DNA of 64,000 nt from Oscillatoria nigro-viridis PCC 7112 (GCF_000317475.1 NC_019729.1:7289445-7353444); one strand, 5' to 3'. Positions 51,673-62,235 are shown, counted from the first letter of the stretch. Made by a program: numbers and translations. Notes: generated from the letters alone by a model not told the origin.

Positions 51673-53924
51673 AACCCACATTCCGCACCCTCAACTGGCA
51701 CACACGCAGTTGGGGTGCCCCGTCCGAGTCGATCAGTCGGCTCTAGATGAGTAGAAATACTCTCGCCTGCCGTGTCAGGTGATCGAGCAAGCGATCGATT
51801 CAGTTGGAAAATGTACGAGCGTGTAAATTAACAACAAAAACCAATTATCCCCCGTGCGACGCGGAGGATAAAAATAGTCTAAACTCAAGTAGCAAACAAT
51901 TCGCTCGATCGAATGAAACCCGTGCATCAAGCAACTGAACTCGCCGTCTCTAACCTCGACCATCTTGGTTTAATAGCAGGTCTAGTTGATGAAATAGAAA
52001 TTGTCCAAAAAATCAATGAGTTAGTAGGGGAACAACCGGGTGAGATTGTCAGTCCAGGTCTAGCAGTCAAAGCAATGATTATCAATGGGTTAGGGCTTGT
52101 TTCCGCTCCATTATACTTATTTCCTAAATTTTTTGAAGGCAAAGCGCTCGAACATTTAATGGGTGAAGGTATTCAAGCATCACACCTGAATGAATACCGT
52201 TTAGGTAGAGTATTAGACAAGCTATATTTAGCAGGCAGCAGCCAAATATTTACAACTATTGCCGCTTCAGCAGCTCAAAAATTTGAGCTCGATACAGAGA
52301 CATCCCATTTAGATTCAACTTCCTTTCACCTGCATGGCAAATACGAATCCGAGCTACCATCTGTATCTGTTATCGAGCCAGAAACGGCGCTAGATAGCGA
52401 AGATAGCGAAGATAGCGAGTCAACTAAACCCGTGTCATCTGCCGTGCCAATTAAGATTACCTACGGCTACTCCCGCGATCGCAGACCCGACTTAAAACAA
52501 TTCATTTTAGATTTAATTTGTAGTAGCGATGGAGATGTACCGCTATTTTTACGGGTGGGTTCGGGAAATGAATCAGATCGAGCCATATTCGCATCAATTT
52601 GTCAGGAGTTTAAACAACAGTTAAACCTTGACAGTTTAATGGTTGCAGATAGTGCATTATATTCAGCTCCTAACTTAGAAATGTTAACCAATTTAAGATG
52701 GTTAACCCGCGTACCGTTGAGTATCAAGCAAGCGCAGCAACTGGTATCTCAGTTAAATGAAGCAGAATTTACCCCCAGTTCTGTGAGTGGATATAGCTGG
52801 TCAGAACACAAAAGTAATTATGGTGGAATTGAACAAAGATGGCTAGTAGTAGAGAGCAGTTTGCGACGCGATTCAGACCGACAAAAACTCGAAAAAAAAC
52901 TCAAAAAAGCCCAGGCTGAAGCTGAGAATAAACTGCAAGAACTCTCAAAAATTGAATTTGCTTGTGCCGCCGACGCTGCCGCCGCAGCTCATCGCTTATC
53001 CAAACAACTAAAATTTTACAATATCACCCAAGTTAGTAGCAAAGAAATTACAGTAAAGACTAATACTAACGATCCAAATGCTCGCGAGAAATCCAGCTCG
53101 AAACAGAGATTTAAAGTTCAAGCAAAACTGGAACCAGATACAGGTGCGATCGCCAAAGAAACCAAAGCCTGTGGCAGGTTTATTCTCGCCACTAATGTGC
53201 TGGAAACTCAGCAATTAGAGCCTGACGATATGATTGTGAAATACAAAGACAGCAGTCAGCAGAAAGAGGGTTTGGGTTCTTGAAAGATCCGCTGTTTTTT
53301 ACGGACAGTGTATTTCTCAAGTCGCCGGAAAGAATCGAAGCTTTGGCATTGGTAATGGGTTTGTGTTTGTTAGTCTATACTTTAGGTCAAAGGTTACTGC
53401 GTCACAGTTTGCAACGCACTAATTCCCAATTGAAAAATCAGTTGGGCAAACAAACTAATCGACCGACGCTCCGTTGGATTTGCCAGATATTTCAATCAAT
53501 TCATCTGGTGAGCCTACAAGGGATTCAACAAATTTCTAATTTAACAGCCGAGCGAATGGCTATATTGAACTTGCTGCCGCTCTCCTGTAAGTCTTATTAT
53601 TTATTAATCTGAGATCGAGCAGTTTGTTTGATGAGCAAAACTGACAGAAATTTCATAAATATTTGATTCAGTAGTGATGTGTAATTATCAGGCTGCTGGA
53701 AATATCTGCTGTCGATTAATAGTTAATTATGACGGATGAAGGTGTTGTTAGATATCGAGAATCTAGGATTTGCCCGAAAGCAGTTAATTTTCAACTTGCC
53801 CCAACAGGTCGATGCGATTGTGACCCAACAGGTCGCGGGTATTTTTGATTATTATCTCGGACGAGAGACTCGGACGGAGCACCCCAACTGCGTGTGTGCC
53901 AGTTGAGGGTGCGGAATGTGGGTT
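51673..53924. mobile_element. IS1634-family insertion sequence with 58-bp inverted repeats
   Basis: 58-bp inverted repeats (51673-51730 and 53867-53924) differ at one position and define a 2252-bp element directly abutting the IS66 relic. It carries a broken transposase (51913-53612). Between transposase and right end are about 250 bases with a short plus-strand frame (53736-53906) of unknown origin. No clear target duplication. Confidence 0.8.
51913..53612 (+). pseudogene. IS1634-family transposase, frameshifted
   Basis: Two frames: 51913-53283 (456 residues) and 53280-53612 (110 residues). The first has HLDSTSFHLHGKYES, SGNESDRAIF and VADSALYSA, the DDE fold. The second begins at LKDPLFFTDSVFLKSPERIEAL. 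Between AAA (53263) and AGAGGGTTT the expected V-E-R residues are reduced, consistent with a net 5-base deletion that removes the catalytic Glu of the VERGFRFLK motif and changes frame. A protein of about 560 residues is expected when intact. Confidence 0.88.
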
Positions 53925-54028
53925 ACAAAAAGAGAATGTATTAACCGCAGATGATAAGGGATTGACGCCCATTCACGCAGAGGTCGAGAAGAGAGATAGG
54001 AATAATTCCGATGCTAACAGATTTGATC

Positions 54029-54056
54029 TGACTAATGACTAATAACTAATAACTAA
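54029..54056. repeat. Heptamer repeats TGACTAA and TAACTAA
   Basis: Two TGACTAA then two TAACTAA units, ending at the stop codon of the TPR-CHAT gene (its TAG is 54053-54055 on the minus strand). Another STRR unit. Confidence 0.75.
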
Positions 54057-57000
54057 ACCCCAGCCGCAGTAAAAGCCGCCCAATAATAAGGATTGGCAAA
54101 AGGATAGGGTTTGCGGTTGCGGATTTGCTGCAAAGAAGCCTCCGCAATCAGGCGAGAACTTTGAGAAAGCCGATCGAACATTTGCGAAATTTGAGGTTGA
54201 AAATCCGCCAGCAACACCTCCAATTCCTCGCCAGTCAAATCCCGCAGCCACCTTTGAGCGTCCCCCAGCGCGATCGCCACATCTCCCACCTGCAACCGAG
54301 AAAACCGTCCCAGATTTTCATAAAACTTGCTCGTCAGCAGCAGCGTAGAAACATCGTTCACCTTCCAAAGACTGCTAACCACACTAGACGTGCCAGCATA
54401 CAACAAACCCGCCGACAAACCCACAAAATCTCCTCCAGCACCGCTAACTCCGCCAGCGGCAATTTCGCAACCCGATAAAGTAACTAAAAAATATTGTCTA
54501 AAATCCAGATTAAAAATTTCCTCCAAACTCAGAGAATCATTCCTCAAAAACACGGCGGATTTCAGAGGCCAAGCCAAATTGAGCAAACTCAAACAAGCAA
54601 AGTGAGCGCATTTTTGCTGCTGGAACTGCCCTATTTGCTGGGGCAAATTCCCATGATTAGCAGACATTTCTTGGGAAAAAGCCTCTTTAATTGCCGACTT
54701 GTGGCGCACAACTTCTGTACTGGCAAAATACCGGGAAATATTGCCGATTTCAATGTTGCTGTAGAACGCATCTCTGGTGAAAGTTGGAATTGCCAAAAGC
54801 TGCTGCAAACCGGGTCTGTACCGACCAATAGCCGCTCCGCGTGCACTTTGTCTCAACAGCAATAGCTGACAGCTAGGAGCATAGCGAATTCCTCCGGCAA
54901 ATCGATCGAGCAAATAAGCAGCAGGCGCTGCAACATCGCCAAAAGACGAACTTTGAGAAAAATCCGAAAGGTTGTAGGTTTCCAAATCAAAACCGCTGCG
55001 ATCGCTCCACCCAGATCTAAAAATTCCCCCGCCATCCTCAAACCCGTCTCTCCCCGCCAAAGGCAAAGCGTGGAGTGGCAAAGCGTGCAAAAATCGGTGC
55101 GGCACAAAAATCAGCCGATCGCAATTATCGGGAATCAGCGCCACCACTCGATCGATTTCCAGCATCGCAGCCAAGCGTTTGAGGCGAGTCGGGAGATGAT
55201 TGATCCAGCGACCTTTTTGTTCAGAATAAGCGGTGAGGTACTCCTGGGCCCAACTTTCGGCAGCCAAAGCATTTTCCGGCGAACACAAATGAACGGCGGG
55301 ATATTGTGCAGTCTTTACCACCACAAAAGCAACCAGCAACTCCCCCAAACTCGCCCACACCACAGCAGCGCAATTGTCATCAGGCAACAATTGGCGAATT
55401 TGCTCGAAAGCGATCGGTTCAACTTTGTGAGCTAGGCTGAAGAAAGGGTCGTTTGCCTGCACCTCCCGCGCAATCAACCTATCAAACTGCTTCCACAATT
55501 GATTTAAGTGCATGAAGTCCAAGTTCGGCACCAGAGAACCGCTGTTCAAACCTTGACTATCGCCCTCAGAAATCAAGGTCGTGTTCGGCTCGGGTTCTCC
55601 CTGTTCTTGGTGCCGCTGTTCCCCCGCTATTTCCAGTTGCAGGGACTCCAACTCGCTTCGCACCGCTGCGGGAACTTCGGCTTTCGGAGTCAAGTGGCAT
55701 TTAACCAGCAGTTCTACCAAATTCCGATTTTTGTGGCGTTCGGCGTATTCCAGAGCCTTAGCGTAATATTCAGGTTGGCTGGCGCCGAGTTCCAGGCAAA
55801 CTTGCACCAGGCATTTATAGAGTCCAGCCCAGGTGCGGGTTAATTTGACTTTTGCGGTATTCGTCCGATCGCCAAAATCGACTGTATCAACCCCAACTTC
55901 GCAACGCAAAAATTCCACAGTATCGACAGCAGCAGTAAAAACCCCGTAGGCGCGAAGCAAGTCGCCTCGAACTCGGTAAGCTTGACCCAAATAAAATAAA
56001 ATTTCAGCCCAGCGGTGGGGATAGGTTTCGCGAGTGTAGACTTGGGTGGCGTTTTGATAGCAGCCGATCGCGCTTTCCACGTGAGACAAGTTTTCCGCCT
56101 CCGTCAGTTGCGAATAAGCCCTGCCGAGATAAATTTGCAGCATTGCCCAGCGGTTGGGATAGGCCTGCCTGGTGTAGACTTCGCCCGCATTTTGATAGCA
56201 GGCGATCGCGCTTTTGAGATTGCGGTTTTTTTCTCCTTTCACGTGTTCGCAGAAAGCGCGGCCGAGGTAGGCACACAGCATTGCCCAGCGTTCGGGAGAT
56301 TTTTGGCGGTTGCAAAAGAGCAAAGCATTTTGATAGCAGGCGATCGCCATTTCCATATTTTCGGCTTTTTCCCCTCTCACCCGCCGACTGTAGATCCTGC
56401 CGAGGTAAGTTTGGATGGAAGCCCAGGCTTCGGGAAATTTGATGCGGGTGTAGACTTGTAAAGCATTTTGATAGCAGACGATCGCCATTTCCAAATTTTC
56501 CACCGGATCGCCTTTGATGCGATCGACAAACACCCGGCCCAAATTCCTTTGAGTCGTCGCCCACTGCTGCGGAAAAGCTTCCCGAGTCCGCACCTGCAAA
56601 GCTCTCTGATAGCACGTAACAGCGTATTCGAGATTTTCAGCGCGGTTGCCCTGCGGCAACTCGCAGTAAGCATTTGCCAAATTATTTTGAGTTGTAGCCC
56701 AACGCCGGGGAAACACCTTGCGGTTGTAGACTTGCAAAGCATTGTGGTAGCAAGCGACTGCCAGTTCCAGATTTTGGGATCGGTTGCCCCGCAGCCGCCG
56801 GCTGTAAGCACGGCCGAGATTGTTTTGAGTGCTCGCCCACTCTTCCCCGAAAGTTTCGCGGGTGCGAACTCGCAGCGCGTTTTCAAAGCAGGCGATCGCG
56901 TGTTCTAGATTGTCTGCCGGATCTCCCCGGAGACGCTCGCTGTAAGCGTTGCCCAGATTGTTTTGCAGCGTCGCCCACTGTTCCGGGTACTGTTCGGGCG

Positions 57001-57709
57001 TGCGTACTTGTAGGGCATTTTCAAAGCAAGCGATCGCCTGTTCGATATTTTGAGCCTTATCACCTTTGGGACGATCGCTGTAAGCGTTGCCCAGATTGTT
57101 TTGCATCACCGCCCATTCTTGGGGAAAATCTTTGCGGGTAAACACCTTAGCAACTGTTTCGTAACCGGCAATTTCGATTTCCAAGTTATGAGCCTTGCTG
57201 CCGAGGGGAAACCGGCCAATTTTGTTGCTCAGATTGCCGATTAACGCTGCAATGCGCCTAGTCTCCGATTCTTTGGCAGCAGGGAGCACCAAAGTTGCCC
57301 AGTGGCGCAGCAGTTGTGCGAAATTCTGGTCGAGTTTGTCTAAATTGTTTCTCAGCAGCGAGTACAGGTGCTGCGAATCAGTGCCGCGCGCGACTGCCTG
57401 CAATACTTCTGCTAAAAAAGCCAGATATGCTGCCCCGGTTGCGGGCAATTCTAAATTGCCCTTTGCAGATTCTAAGGGTGCGATCGCCCTTTGGAAAAAT
57501 TTTGCAGCTTTGAGCAAGCTTTCTCGCGTCAGCGCCACTTCTTCCAAATAAAGCGTTTGCACGAACCGAAAGTCGATCGACTTTGGGTTCGTCCTCAAAA
57601 TCAAATCTATTCCTGAGTCCCCAGGATTTTCCAGCAGCGCTTGGAGCATATTAACATCAGTTTTGCGACGCTGTTCGTCCATCGTGCATTCCGCTAAACT
57701 ATTAACCAT
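54053..57709 (-). CDS. TPR repeat protein with degenerate CHAT peptidase domain
   Basis: 1218 residues from ATG 57709 (57730 TTG and 57685 ATG also possible). About 180-600 is an array of about nine TPR-like units (for example NNLGNAYSERLRGDPADNLEHAIACFENALRVRT). The C-terminal about 820-1218 is a CHAT domain (clan of caspase-like Cys peptidases): FVPHRFLHALPLHALPL, HFACLSLLNLAWPL, LVTLSGCEIAAGG (Cys) and SSLWKVNDVSTLLL. The catalytic His normally sits in a HFACHG-type motif; here it reads HFACLS, so the His is missing. The protein may be an inactive or divergent sensor. It is followed by a heptamer repeat at its stop codon. Confidence 0.82.
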   Translation of the reverse strand: MVNSLAECTMDEQRRKTDVNMLQALLENPGDSGIDLILRTNPKSIDFRFVQTLYLEEVALTRESLLKAAKFFQRAIAPLESAKGNLELPATGAAYLAFLAEVLQAVARGTDSQHLYSLLRNNLDKLDQNFAQLLRHWATLVLPAAKESETRRIAALIGNLSNKIGRFPLGSKAHNLEIEIAGYETVAKVFTRKDFPQEWAVMQNNLGNAYSDRPKGDKAQNIEQAIACFENALQVRTPEQYPEQWATLQNNLGNAYSERLRGDPADNLEHAIACFENALRVRTRETFGEEWASTQNNLGRAYSRRLRGNRSQNLELAVACYHNALQVYNRKVFPRRWATTQNNLANAYCELPQGNRAENLEYAVTCYQRALQVRTREAFPQQWATTQRNLGRVFVDRIKGDPVENLEMAIVCYQNALQVYTRIKFPEAWASIQTYLGRIYSRRVRGEKAENMEMAIACYQNALLFCNRQKSPERWAMLCAYLGRAFCEHVKGEKNRNLKSAIACYQNAGEVYTRQAYPNRWAMLQIYLGRAYSQLTEAENLSHVESAIGCYQNATQVYTRETYPHRWAEILFYLGQAYRVRGDLLRAYGVFTAAVDTVEFLRCEVGVDTVDFGDRTNTAKVKLTRTWAGLYKCLVQVCLELGASQPEYYAKALEYAERHKNRNLVELLVKCHLTPKAEVPAAVRSELESLQLEIAGEQRHQEQGEPEPNTTLISEGDSQGLNSGSLVPNLDFMHLNQLWKQFDRLIAREVQANDPFFSLAHKVEPIAFEQIRQLLPDDNCAAVVWASLGELLVAFVVVKTAQYPAVHLCSPENALAAESWAQEYLTAYSEQKGRWINHLPTRLKRLAAMLEIDRVVALIPDNCDRLIFVPHRFLHALPLHALPLAGRDGFEDGGGIFRSGWSDRSGFDLETYNLSDFSQSSSFGDVAAPAAYLLDRFAGGIRYAPSCQLLLLRQSARGAAIGRYRPGLQQLLAIPTFTRDAFYSNIEIGNISRYFASTEVVRHKSAIKEAFSQEMSANHGNLPQQIGQFQQQKCAHFACLSLLNLAWPLKSAVFLRNDSLSLEEIFNLDFRQYFLVTLSGCEIAAGGVSGAGGDFVGLSAGLLYAGTSSVVSSLWKVNDVSTLLLTSKFYENLGRFSRLQVGDVAIALGDAQRWLRDLTGEELEVLLADFQPQISQMFDRLSQSSRLIAEASLQQIRNRKPYPFANPYYWAAFTAAGV

Positions 57710-57749
57710 AGGAGCGCTGCTTCCGTGCAACCAAGTGAACTACCCACCG

Positions 57750-58982
57750 CTAAATCGTAGTACCGAATATAGTAGGGGCTTCTGTACTCATAGGCGAGTG
57801 CCTTAGCTGAGACTTTCGTCCTAGCTTTGGTCTTACCTCGCCTCCCAAAGCAAAAACTGCTGAACCTTCCGCCTTTAGTATTTTGATACCTTCTGCTTTC
57901 ATCTTTATCGCTGCGTTCCCCTCCCGATCTCGATCTGTAGCACAGTGAGGACAAGTCCCTTCCCTCCTATTTAATGGCATCTCCGTCATTTGATGGAAAC
58001 AATTAGAACAGAGTTTGGAACTGAAATACCCTCTCTCAATCTCGACTAAGTTCCCGCCTTTGCGTTCCCACTTGTAGGCTAAAAAGTTTGTAAAACTTCC
58101 CAAAACCTCATCTAATATTGCTTTCGCAAAATTGGGATTGCGAATCATGCCCCATAACTGAAAGTTTTCTACTATGACCGCGAGGCGATCGCCGACCAAC
58201 TTATAACTAAGTTTATGTAGAAAATCTTGCCAGGAATTCCTAAACCGATCGCATACTTTGGCCGCAGCTTTTCTATATTTGTATTCAGAATCACTTTTTT
58301 TCTGCTGTTCTGTTAACTGTTGCTGCTGGCGCTTCAATTTCTTTTCAGGCTTGGCAAAATGCTTAGCATTCAAGTCATATTTAGATACTTTTTCATCATT
58401 TTGGATAACAGCCAAGTATTTCAATACTAAATCACTACCCGCAATCCTACCTTCTTTTGTTGTCTGGTTCTCCGCTTTGATTTCAGTCAGTATAGATGCC
58501 CGATATTTCCCTGAATAATTTATTTTATTAATAACTGAATTATTAATTTTATCCTCACTTAATCTATGTCTATTTATTTTGGGCTTATTGATTCCCCTAT
58601 ACGGGGAAATCCTAGTCCCCGCTACAATTTTAACGTTTTGAGGATACTGAAATGACTGTTTTTTATCTGGAAATCGCAAGTTATAAAAGCCAGCAAATCC
58701 CTCAAAAAAAAATTTGTATGCCGTGGTTAACTCGATCGTAGTAAATTGCAAAAATTTGCTGTAAATATCGTCTGACCATCCACTTTCATCAGATTTTTTG
58801 AGAGTAGGTAAAAGTGTGTTGCACCCGAAGCAGCCAAGTCCTTTACCAGTTTTTTTATAAACTTCAATTGATTTATTTTGACCGTAATGAGACCACCAAC
58901 GCGCACACCAAAAAGTTGAAGCTACTTCTATTTGTTGATTTTGGGTAGAATACAAACGAACTTGGATAGCCTGGTGTAGCAA
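57750..58982 (-). CDS. tnpB: TnpB of an IS605/IS1341-type element
   Basis: 410 residues from TTG 58982, behind AAGGAGGTGA (58989-58998), an unusually perfect ribosome site. RuvC-I Asp in GSDLVLK, RuvC-II Glu in IVENFQLWGM, zinc finger CSNC ... CPHC, and RuvC-III Asp in TDRDREGNAAIKM are kept, so it may be active as an RNA-guided nuclease. The N-terminal WED/helical part is of family size. It is a different sub-lineage from the tnpB at 2306. It ends 40 bases before the ATG of the TPR-CHAT gene (57709), so the insertion reached that gene's 5' edge. Confidence 0.9.
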   Translation of the reverse strand: MLHQAIQVRLYSTQNQQIEVASTFWCARWWSHYGQNKSIEVYKKTGKGLGCFGCNTLLPTLKKSDESGWSDDIYSKFLQFTTIELTTAYKFFFEGFAGFYNLRFPDKKQSFQYPQNVKIVAGTRISPYRGINKPKINRHRLSEDKINNSVINKINYSGKYRASILTEIKAENQTTKEGRIAGSDLVLKYLAVIQNDEKVSKYDLNAKHFAKPEKKLKRQQQQLTEQQKKSDSEYKYRKAAAKVCDRFRNSWQDFLHKLSYKLVGDRLAVIVENFQLWGMIRNPNFAKAILDEVLGSFTNFLAYKWERKGGNLVEIERGYFSSKLCSNCFHQMTEMPLNRREGTCPHCATDRDREGNAAIKMKAEGIKILKAEGSAVFALGGEVRPKLGRKSQLRHSPMSTEAPTIFGTTI

Positions 58983-59560
58983 TCAAAATCACCTCCTTGG
59001 TTATTCTATTCTCTCACAATATACAGTTGATGAACAAAGCATTACGAAAAAATTTTGTTTGTGACGAGGATTACATTTTTTCTCTCTTGAAAGCGATACG
59101 CAAAATTACTTGAGGATGCAATCGTCCTCACCTGCCCTTCCCACTATAACGTTACTCGGTTTAGCGGGAAGGGCGCGAAACAGTTAAACCAGGATTCACA
59201 AGTCGCAACAGACACTCACATAGCGAAACTAGCACCTACGATCGCTAATAGTATGATTTTGCGCGTTGATCTTTAGTAAAATCGCAGTTCCAAGCGCCGT
59301 CAGTCTTGCGGGGCGGGTTTCACAGACAGTTCTAAATTTGACAAACCCGCCCTGACAGACTTGCAGCGGGGCGGGTTTACTTTTACGCCGATCGGACTTA
59401 CGCTAAGAAACCCGGTTTCTGGGAAACTATTGGGTTTAGTAACGAGAAATCTCCTCAGAAACCGGGTTTCTGAGGAAGAGTGTGTCCTGGAGTAATTGAG
59501 TTATCTATGATATTGCGCGAACTTCAGCGCTACAGCTAATAAAAAGCAACTTCGTAGATT
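58983..59560. other. Intergenic region with IS left end and GGGCGGG palindromes
   Basis: About 580 bases. A hairpin TGAGGA/TCCTCA (59111-59130) and a 9-bp stem GCCCTTCCC/GGGAAGGGC (59134-59174) look like the left end of the TnpB element. Then GGGGCGGGTTT/AAACCCGCC palindromes (59315-59380), and the inverted pair AGAAACCCGGTTTCT (59408) and CAGAAACCGGGTTTCTG (59457). The motif GGACTTACGCT (59394) is the dispersed type. Confidence 0.6.
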
Positions 59561-60832
59561 TTACTGTACCGCTTGAGAGCGCAGGGCTGATTCCACTGCC
59601 AGCAGAGCTCGATCGACTTCAGCGGCAGTGACAATCAGCGGCGGGACAAACCTCAGCACTTTCGGCCCTGCTGGAACCAACAACACTCCAGCGGCGATCG
59701 CAGATTTGACGATATCCGCCGATGTAAGTTCGATATCGGCTTGCAATTCCATCCCGACAATCAAACCCCAGCCGCGCACCTCAGCAATTAAATGCGGATA
59801 TGCGGCCGCCAACTTGTTGAGCCCTGCTTTCAACTGTTCCCCGCGCTGCTGCACGTTTTCCAGAAGGTTTTCCCGTTCTAAAGTTTGGCACACGCACAAA
59901 GCTACAGCGCAAGCAAAAGGATTGCCGCCGAAAGTGCTGGCGTGACTTCCCGGTTCAAATACATCGCAGGAAGATTTGCACAGCATAGCGCCGATCGGGA
60001 TACCGCCGCCCAATCCTTTGGCAGATGTAAAGATATCCGGTTCAATGCCGAGGTTTTCGTAGCCCCAGTATTTGCCGCTGCGTCCCATCCCGACTTGCAC
60101 TTCGTCGAGAATGAGCAAAATGCCTTTTTCGTCGCAAATTTCCCGAATGCGCTGGAAGTAGGCGATATCTCCGGGGCGAACTCCGCCTTCGCCTTGCAGC
60201 GCTTCCAGCATAATTGCAGCTACTTGGCGTTCGTCTTTGTCGAGTTGCTCGATCGCACTTTCGATCGCACTAATATCGTTGTAGGGCACGTAGTGAAATC
60301 CGGGAACCAAAGGACTAAAACCCTTCTGGTATTTAGGCTGTCCCGTTGCCGTAATTGTCGCCAAAGTCCGCCCGTGGAAACTCGCAACAGCGGTAACGAT
60401 TGTCGGATTCGAGATATTTAATTTTTCGTGGGCGTACTTGCGGGCGAGTTTAATTGCCGCTTCATTAGCTTCCGCGCCGGAGTTGCAAAAGAAGGCTCTG
60501 TCCGCGCAAGAATGGTCTACAAGCCACTTTGCCAGCTCGCCCTGTACGGGGATGTAATAAAGATTAGAAACGTGGTGTAGGGTTTGAATTTGCTGAGTTA
60601 CCGCTGCAATCATTGCCGGGTGGGCGTGTCCCAGAGTGCAGGTAGCAATACCAGCCACAAAATCGAGATATTCGCGGCCCTCGGTATCCCAAACGCGGCA
60701 GCCGAGGCCCCGTTCTAGGGCGATCGCAAAACGCCCGTAAGTCGTCATTACATAGCTGTCGAAGCTTTCAGAACTGAAGGGACTGGCTTCGGCTTGCACG
60801 CTTGGTTCTTTTAGTAAGGTTTCTGGACTCAC
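59561..60832 (-). CDS. argD: Acetylornithine aminotransferase
   Basis: 423 residues from GTG 60832, chosen because AAGGAG lies six bases upstream (the frame is open to 60916). Class-III PLP aminotransferase: YLDFVAGIATCTLGHAHP, CNSGAEANEAAIKLARKYAHE, LILDEVQVGMGRSGK, and the Schiff-base Lys in TSAKGLGGGIPIGA. It catalyses N-acetylornithine and 2-oxoglutarate exchange in arginine synthesis. Divergently transcribed from rca with a 128-base gap. Confidence 0.94.
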   Translation of the reverse strand: MSPETLLKEPSVQAEASPFSSESFDSYVMTTYGRFAIALERGLGCRVWDTEGREYLDFVAGIATCTLGHAHPAMIAAVTQQIQTLHHVSNLYYIPVQGELAKWLVDHSCADRAFFCNSGAEANEAAIKLARKYAHEKLNISNPTIVTAVASFHGRTLATITATGQPKYQKGFSPLVPGFHYVPYNDISAIESAIEQLDKDERQVAAIMLEALQGEGGVRPGDIAYFQRIREICDEKGILLILDEVQVGMGRSGKYWGYENLGIEPDIFTSAKGLGGGIPIGAMLCKSSCDVFEPGSHASTFGGNPFACAVALCVCQTLERENLLENVQQRGEQLKAGLNKLAAAYPHLIAEVRGWGLIVGMELQADIELTSADIVKSAIAAGVLLVPAGPKVLRFVPPLIVTAAEVDRALLAVESALRSQAVQ

Positions 60833-60960
60833 GAATCGCTCCTTAACACATAATATGCAGACCTCGATTGTACGGTAAAAATCCAGGTTAGCGGTGCAGG
60901 GTGTTAGTTTTGTCATAAAATCATAACAGTAACAACAATTAATCCCTCACAAATCTACTG

Positions 60961-62235
60961 ATGAGTTATTACATTTCTCCTAACTTTCTCGATAAAGTTG
61001 CGGTGCACGTCACTAAAAACTTTTTAAATTTGCCCGGGGTAAGAGTTCCCCTAATTTTGGGAATTCACGGCCGTAAAGGAGAAGGCAAAACTTTTCAAAC
61101 CGAACTGGTTTTTCGGCGGATGGGCTTTGAACCGGTGATGATATCTGGTGGGGAATTAGAAAGCCCGGATGCAGGAGATCCGGCGCGTTTAATTCGCTTG
61201 CGCTACCGGGAAGCAGCGGAACAAATTCGCGTGCGGGGCGAGATGTGCGCCATCTTTATTAACGATTTGGATGCCGGTGCGGGCAGGTTCGATACTACTA
61301 CTCAATATACTGTCAATACTCAGATGGTCAATGCGACTCTGATGAATATTGCTGACAATCCAACTAACGTGCAGTTACCGGGAAGTTATGACAGTACGCC
61401 GCTGCACCGAGTGCCGATTATTGTCACCGGAAATGATTTTTCTACGCTGTACGCGCCGCTAATTCGCGACGGGCGGATGGAAAAGTTTTATTGGGAACCC
61501 AGCCGAGATGATAAAATTGGGATTGTCGGGGGAATTTTTGAGTCTGACAAATTGTCAAAAACCGAGATTGTGGGGTTAGTCGATCATTTTCCCGATCAGG
61601 CGATCGACTTTTTTAGCGCTTTGCGATCGCGCATTTACGACGAACAAGTTCGCGAATTCATTCACAAAGTAGGAATCGAGCGAGTTTCCAAACGTTTGGT
61701 AAACACTTTGGAAGCAGCGCCAGATTTCAAAAACCCGGATTTCAGCCTCGCTCATTTATTAGAAATGGGCAGTTTGATGGTGGGTCAACAAAAGCGGATT
61801 CAGGAAATGCGCTTAGTAGATGAATACAACCAATCGCGCCTGTTTAACGTTCAAGGAACCCCCAATGCCCCTGCTGGTGTGCCAACGCAAAGTCAATTAA
61901 ACGACCCGTCATCCAAATATTATAAGGCTTACGATGAGCCAAGTTCTGAAGGTGGTAACGGTCATGCGGCGCGGCTGAGTTCCGAGGTATTGGAACAAGT
62001 GCAGCAGTTGTTAGCAAGAGGCTGCAAAATAGGCATAGAATATGCAGATAATCGCCGATTTAAGACTGGTTCTTGGCAAAGTTGCGCGACGATTCAAACT
62101 GCACAGGAAAAAGATGTGGTTTCATCTTTAGAAACTTGTTTGGCAGAACACGGCGGCGAATACGTGCGGCTGATCGGTATCGATCCAAAAGTCAAGCGGC
62201 GGGTAGTTGAAACAATTATTCAGAGACCAAAGTAG
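60961..62235 (+). CDS. rca: Rubisco activase with RbcS-like C-terminal domain
   Basis: 424 residues. AAA+ module (about 1-320): Walker A GRKGEGKT (37-44), Walker [15 protein letters not shown] (about 96-110), sensor-like [27 protein letters not shown] linker (about 320-345) leads to an RbcS-like (SSUL) domain (about 346-424: [32 protein letters not shown]...YVRLIGIDP). Such activases remodel inhibited Rubisco and are recruited to carboxysomes by the SSUL domain. Upstream divergent argD; no rbc gene is nearby. Confidence 0.95.
   Translation: MSYYISPNFLDKVAVHVTKNFLNLPGVRVPLILGIHGRKGEGKTFQTELVFRRMGFEPVMISGGELESPDAGDPARLIRLRYREAAEQIRVRGEMCAIFINDLDAGAGRFDTTTQYTVNTQMVNATLMNIADNPTNVQLPGSYDSTPLHRVPIIVTGNDFSTLYAPLIRDGRMEKFYWEPSRDDKIGIVGGIFESDKLSKTEIVGLVDHFPDQAIDFFSALRSRIYDEQVREFIHKVGIERVSKRLVNTLEAAPDFKNPDFSLAHLLEMGSLMVGQQKRIQEMRLVDEYNQSRLFNVQGTPNAPAGVPTQSQLNDPSSKYYKAYDEPSSEGGNGHAARLSSEVLEQVQQLLARGCKIGIEYADNRRFKTGSWQSCATIQTAQEKDVVSSLETCLAEHGGEYVRLIGIDPKVKRRVVETIIQRPK

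Noticed and set aside
53736-53906. 56-codon frame inside the IS1634 right part
   Set aside because: Runs into the inverted repeat; no homology recognised, kept only as a note in the IS entry.
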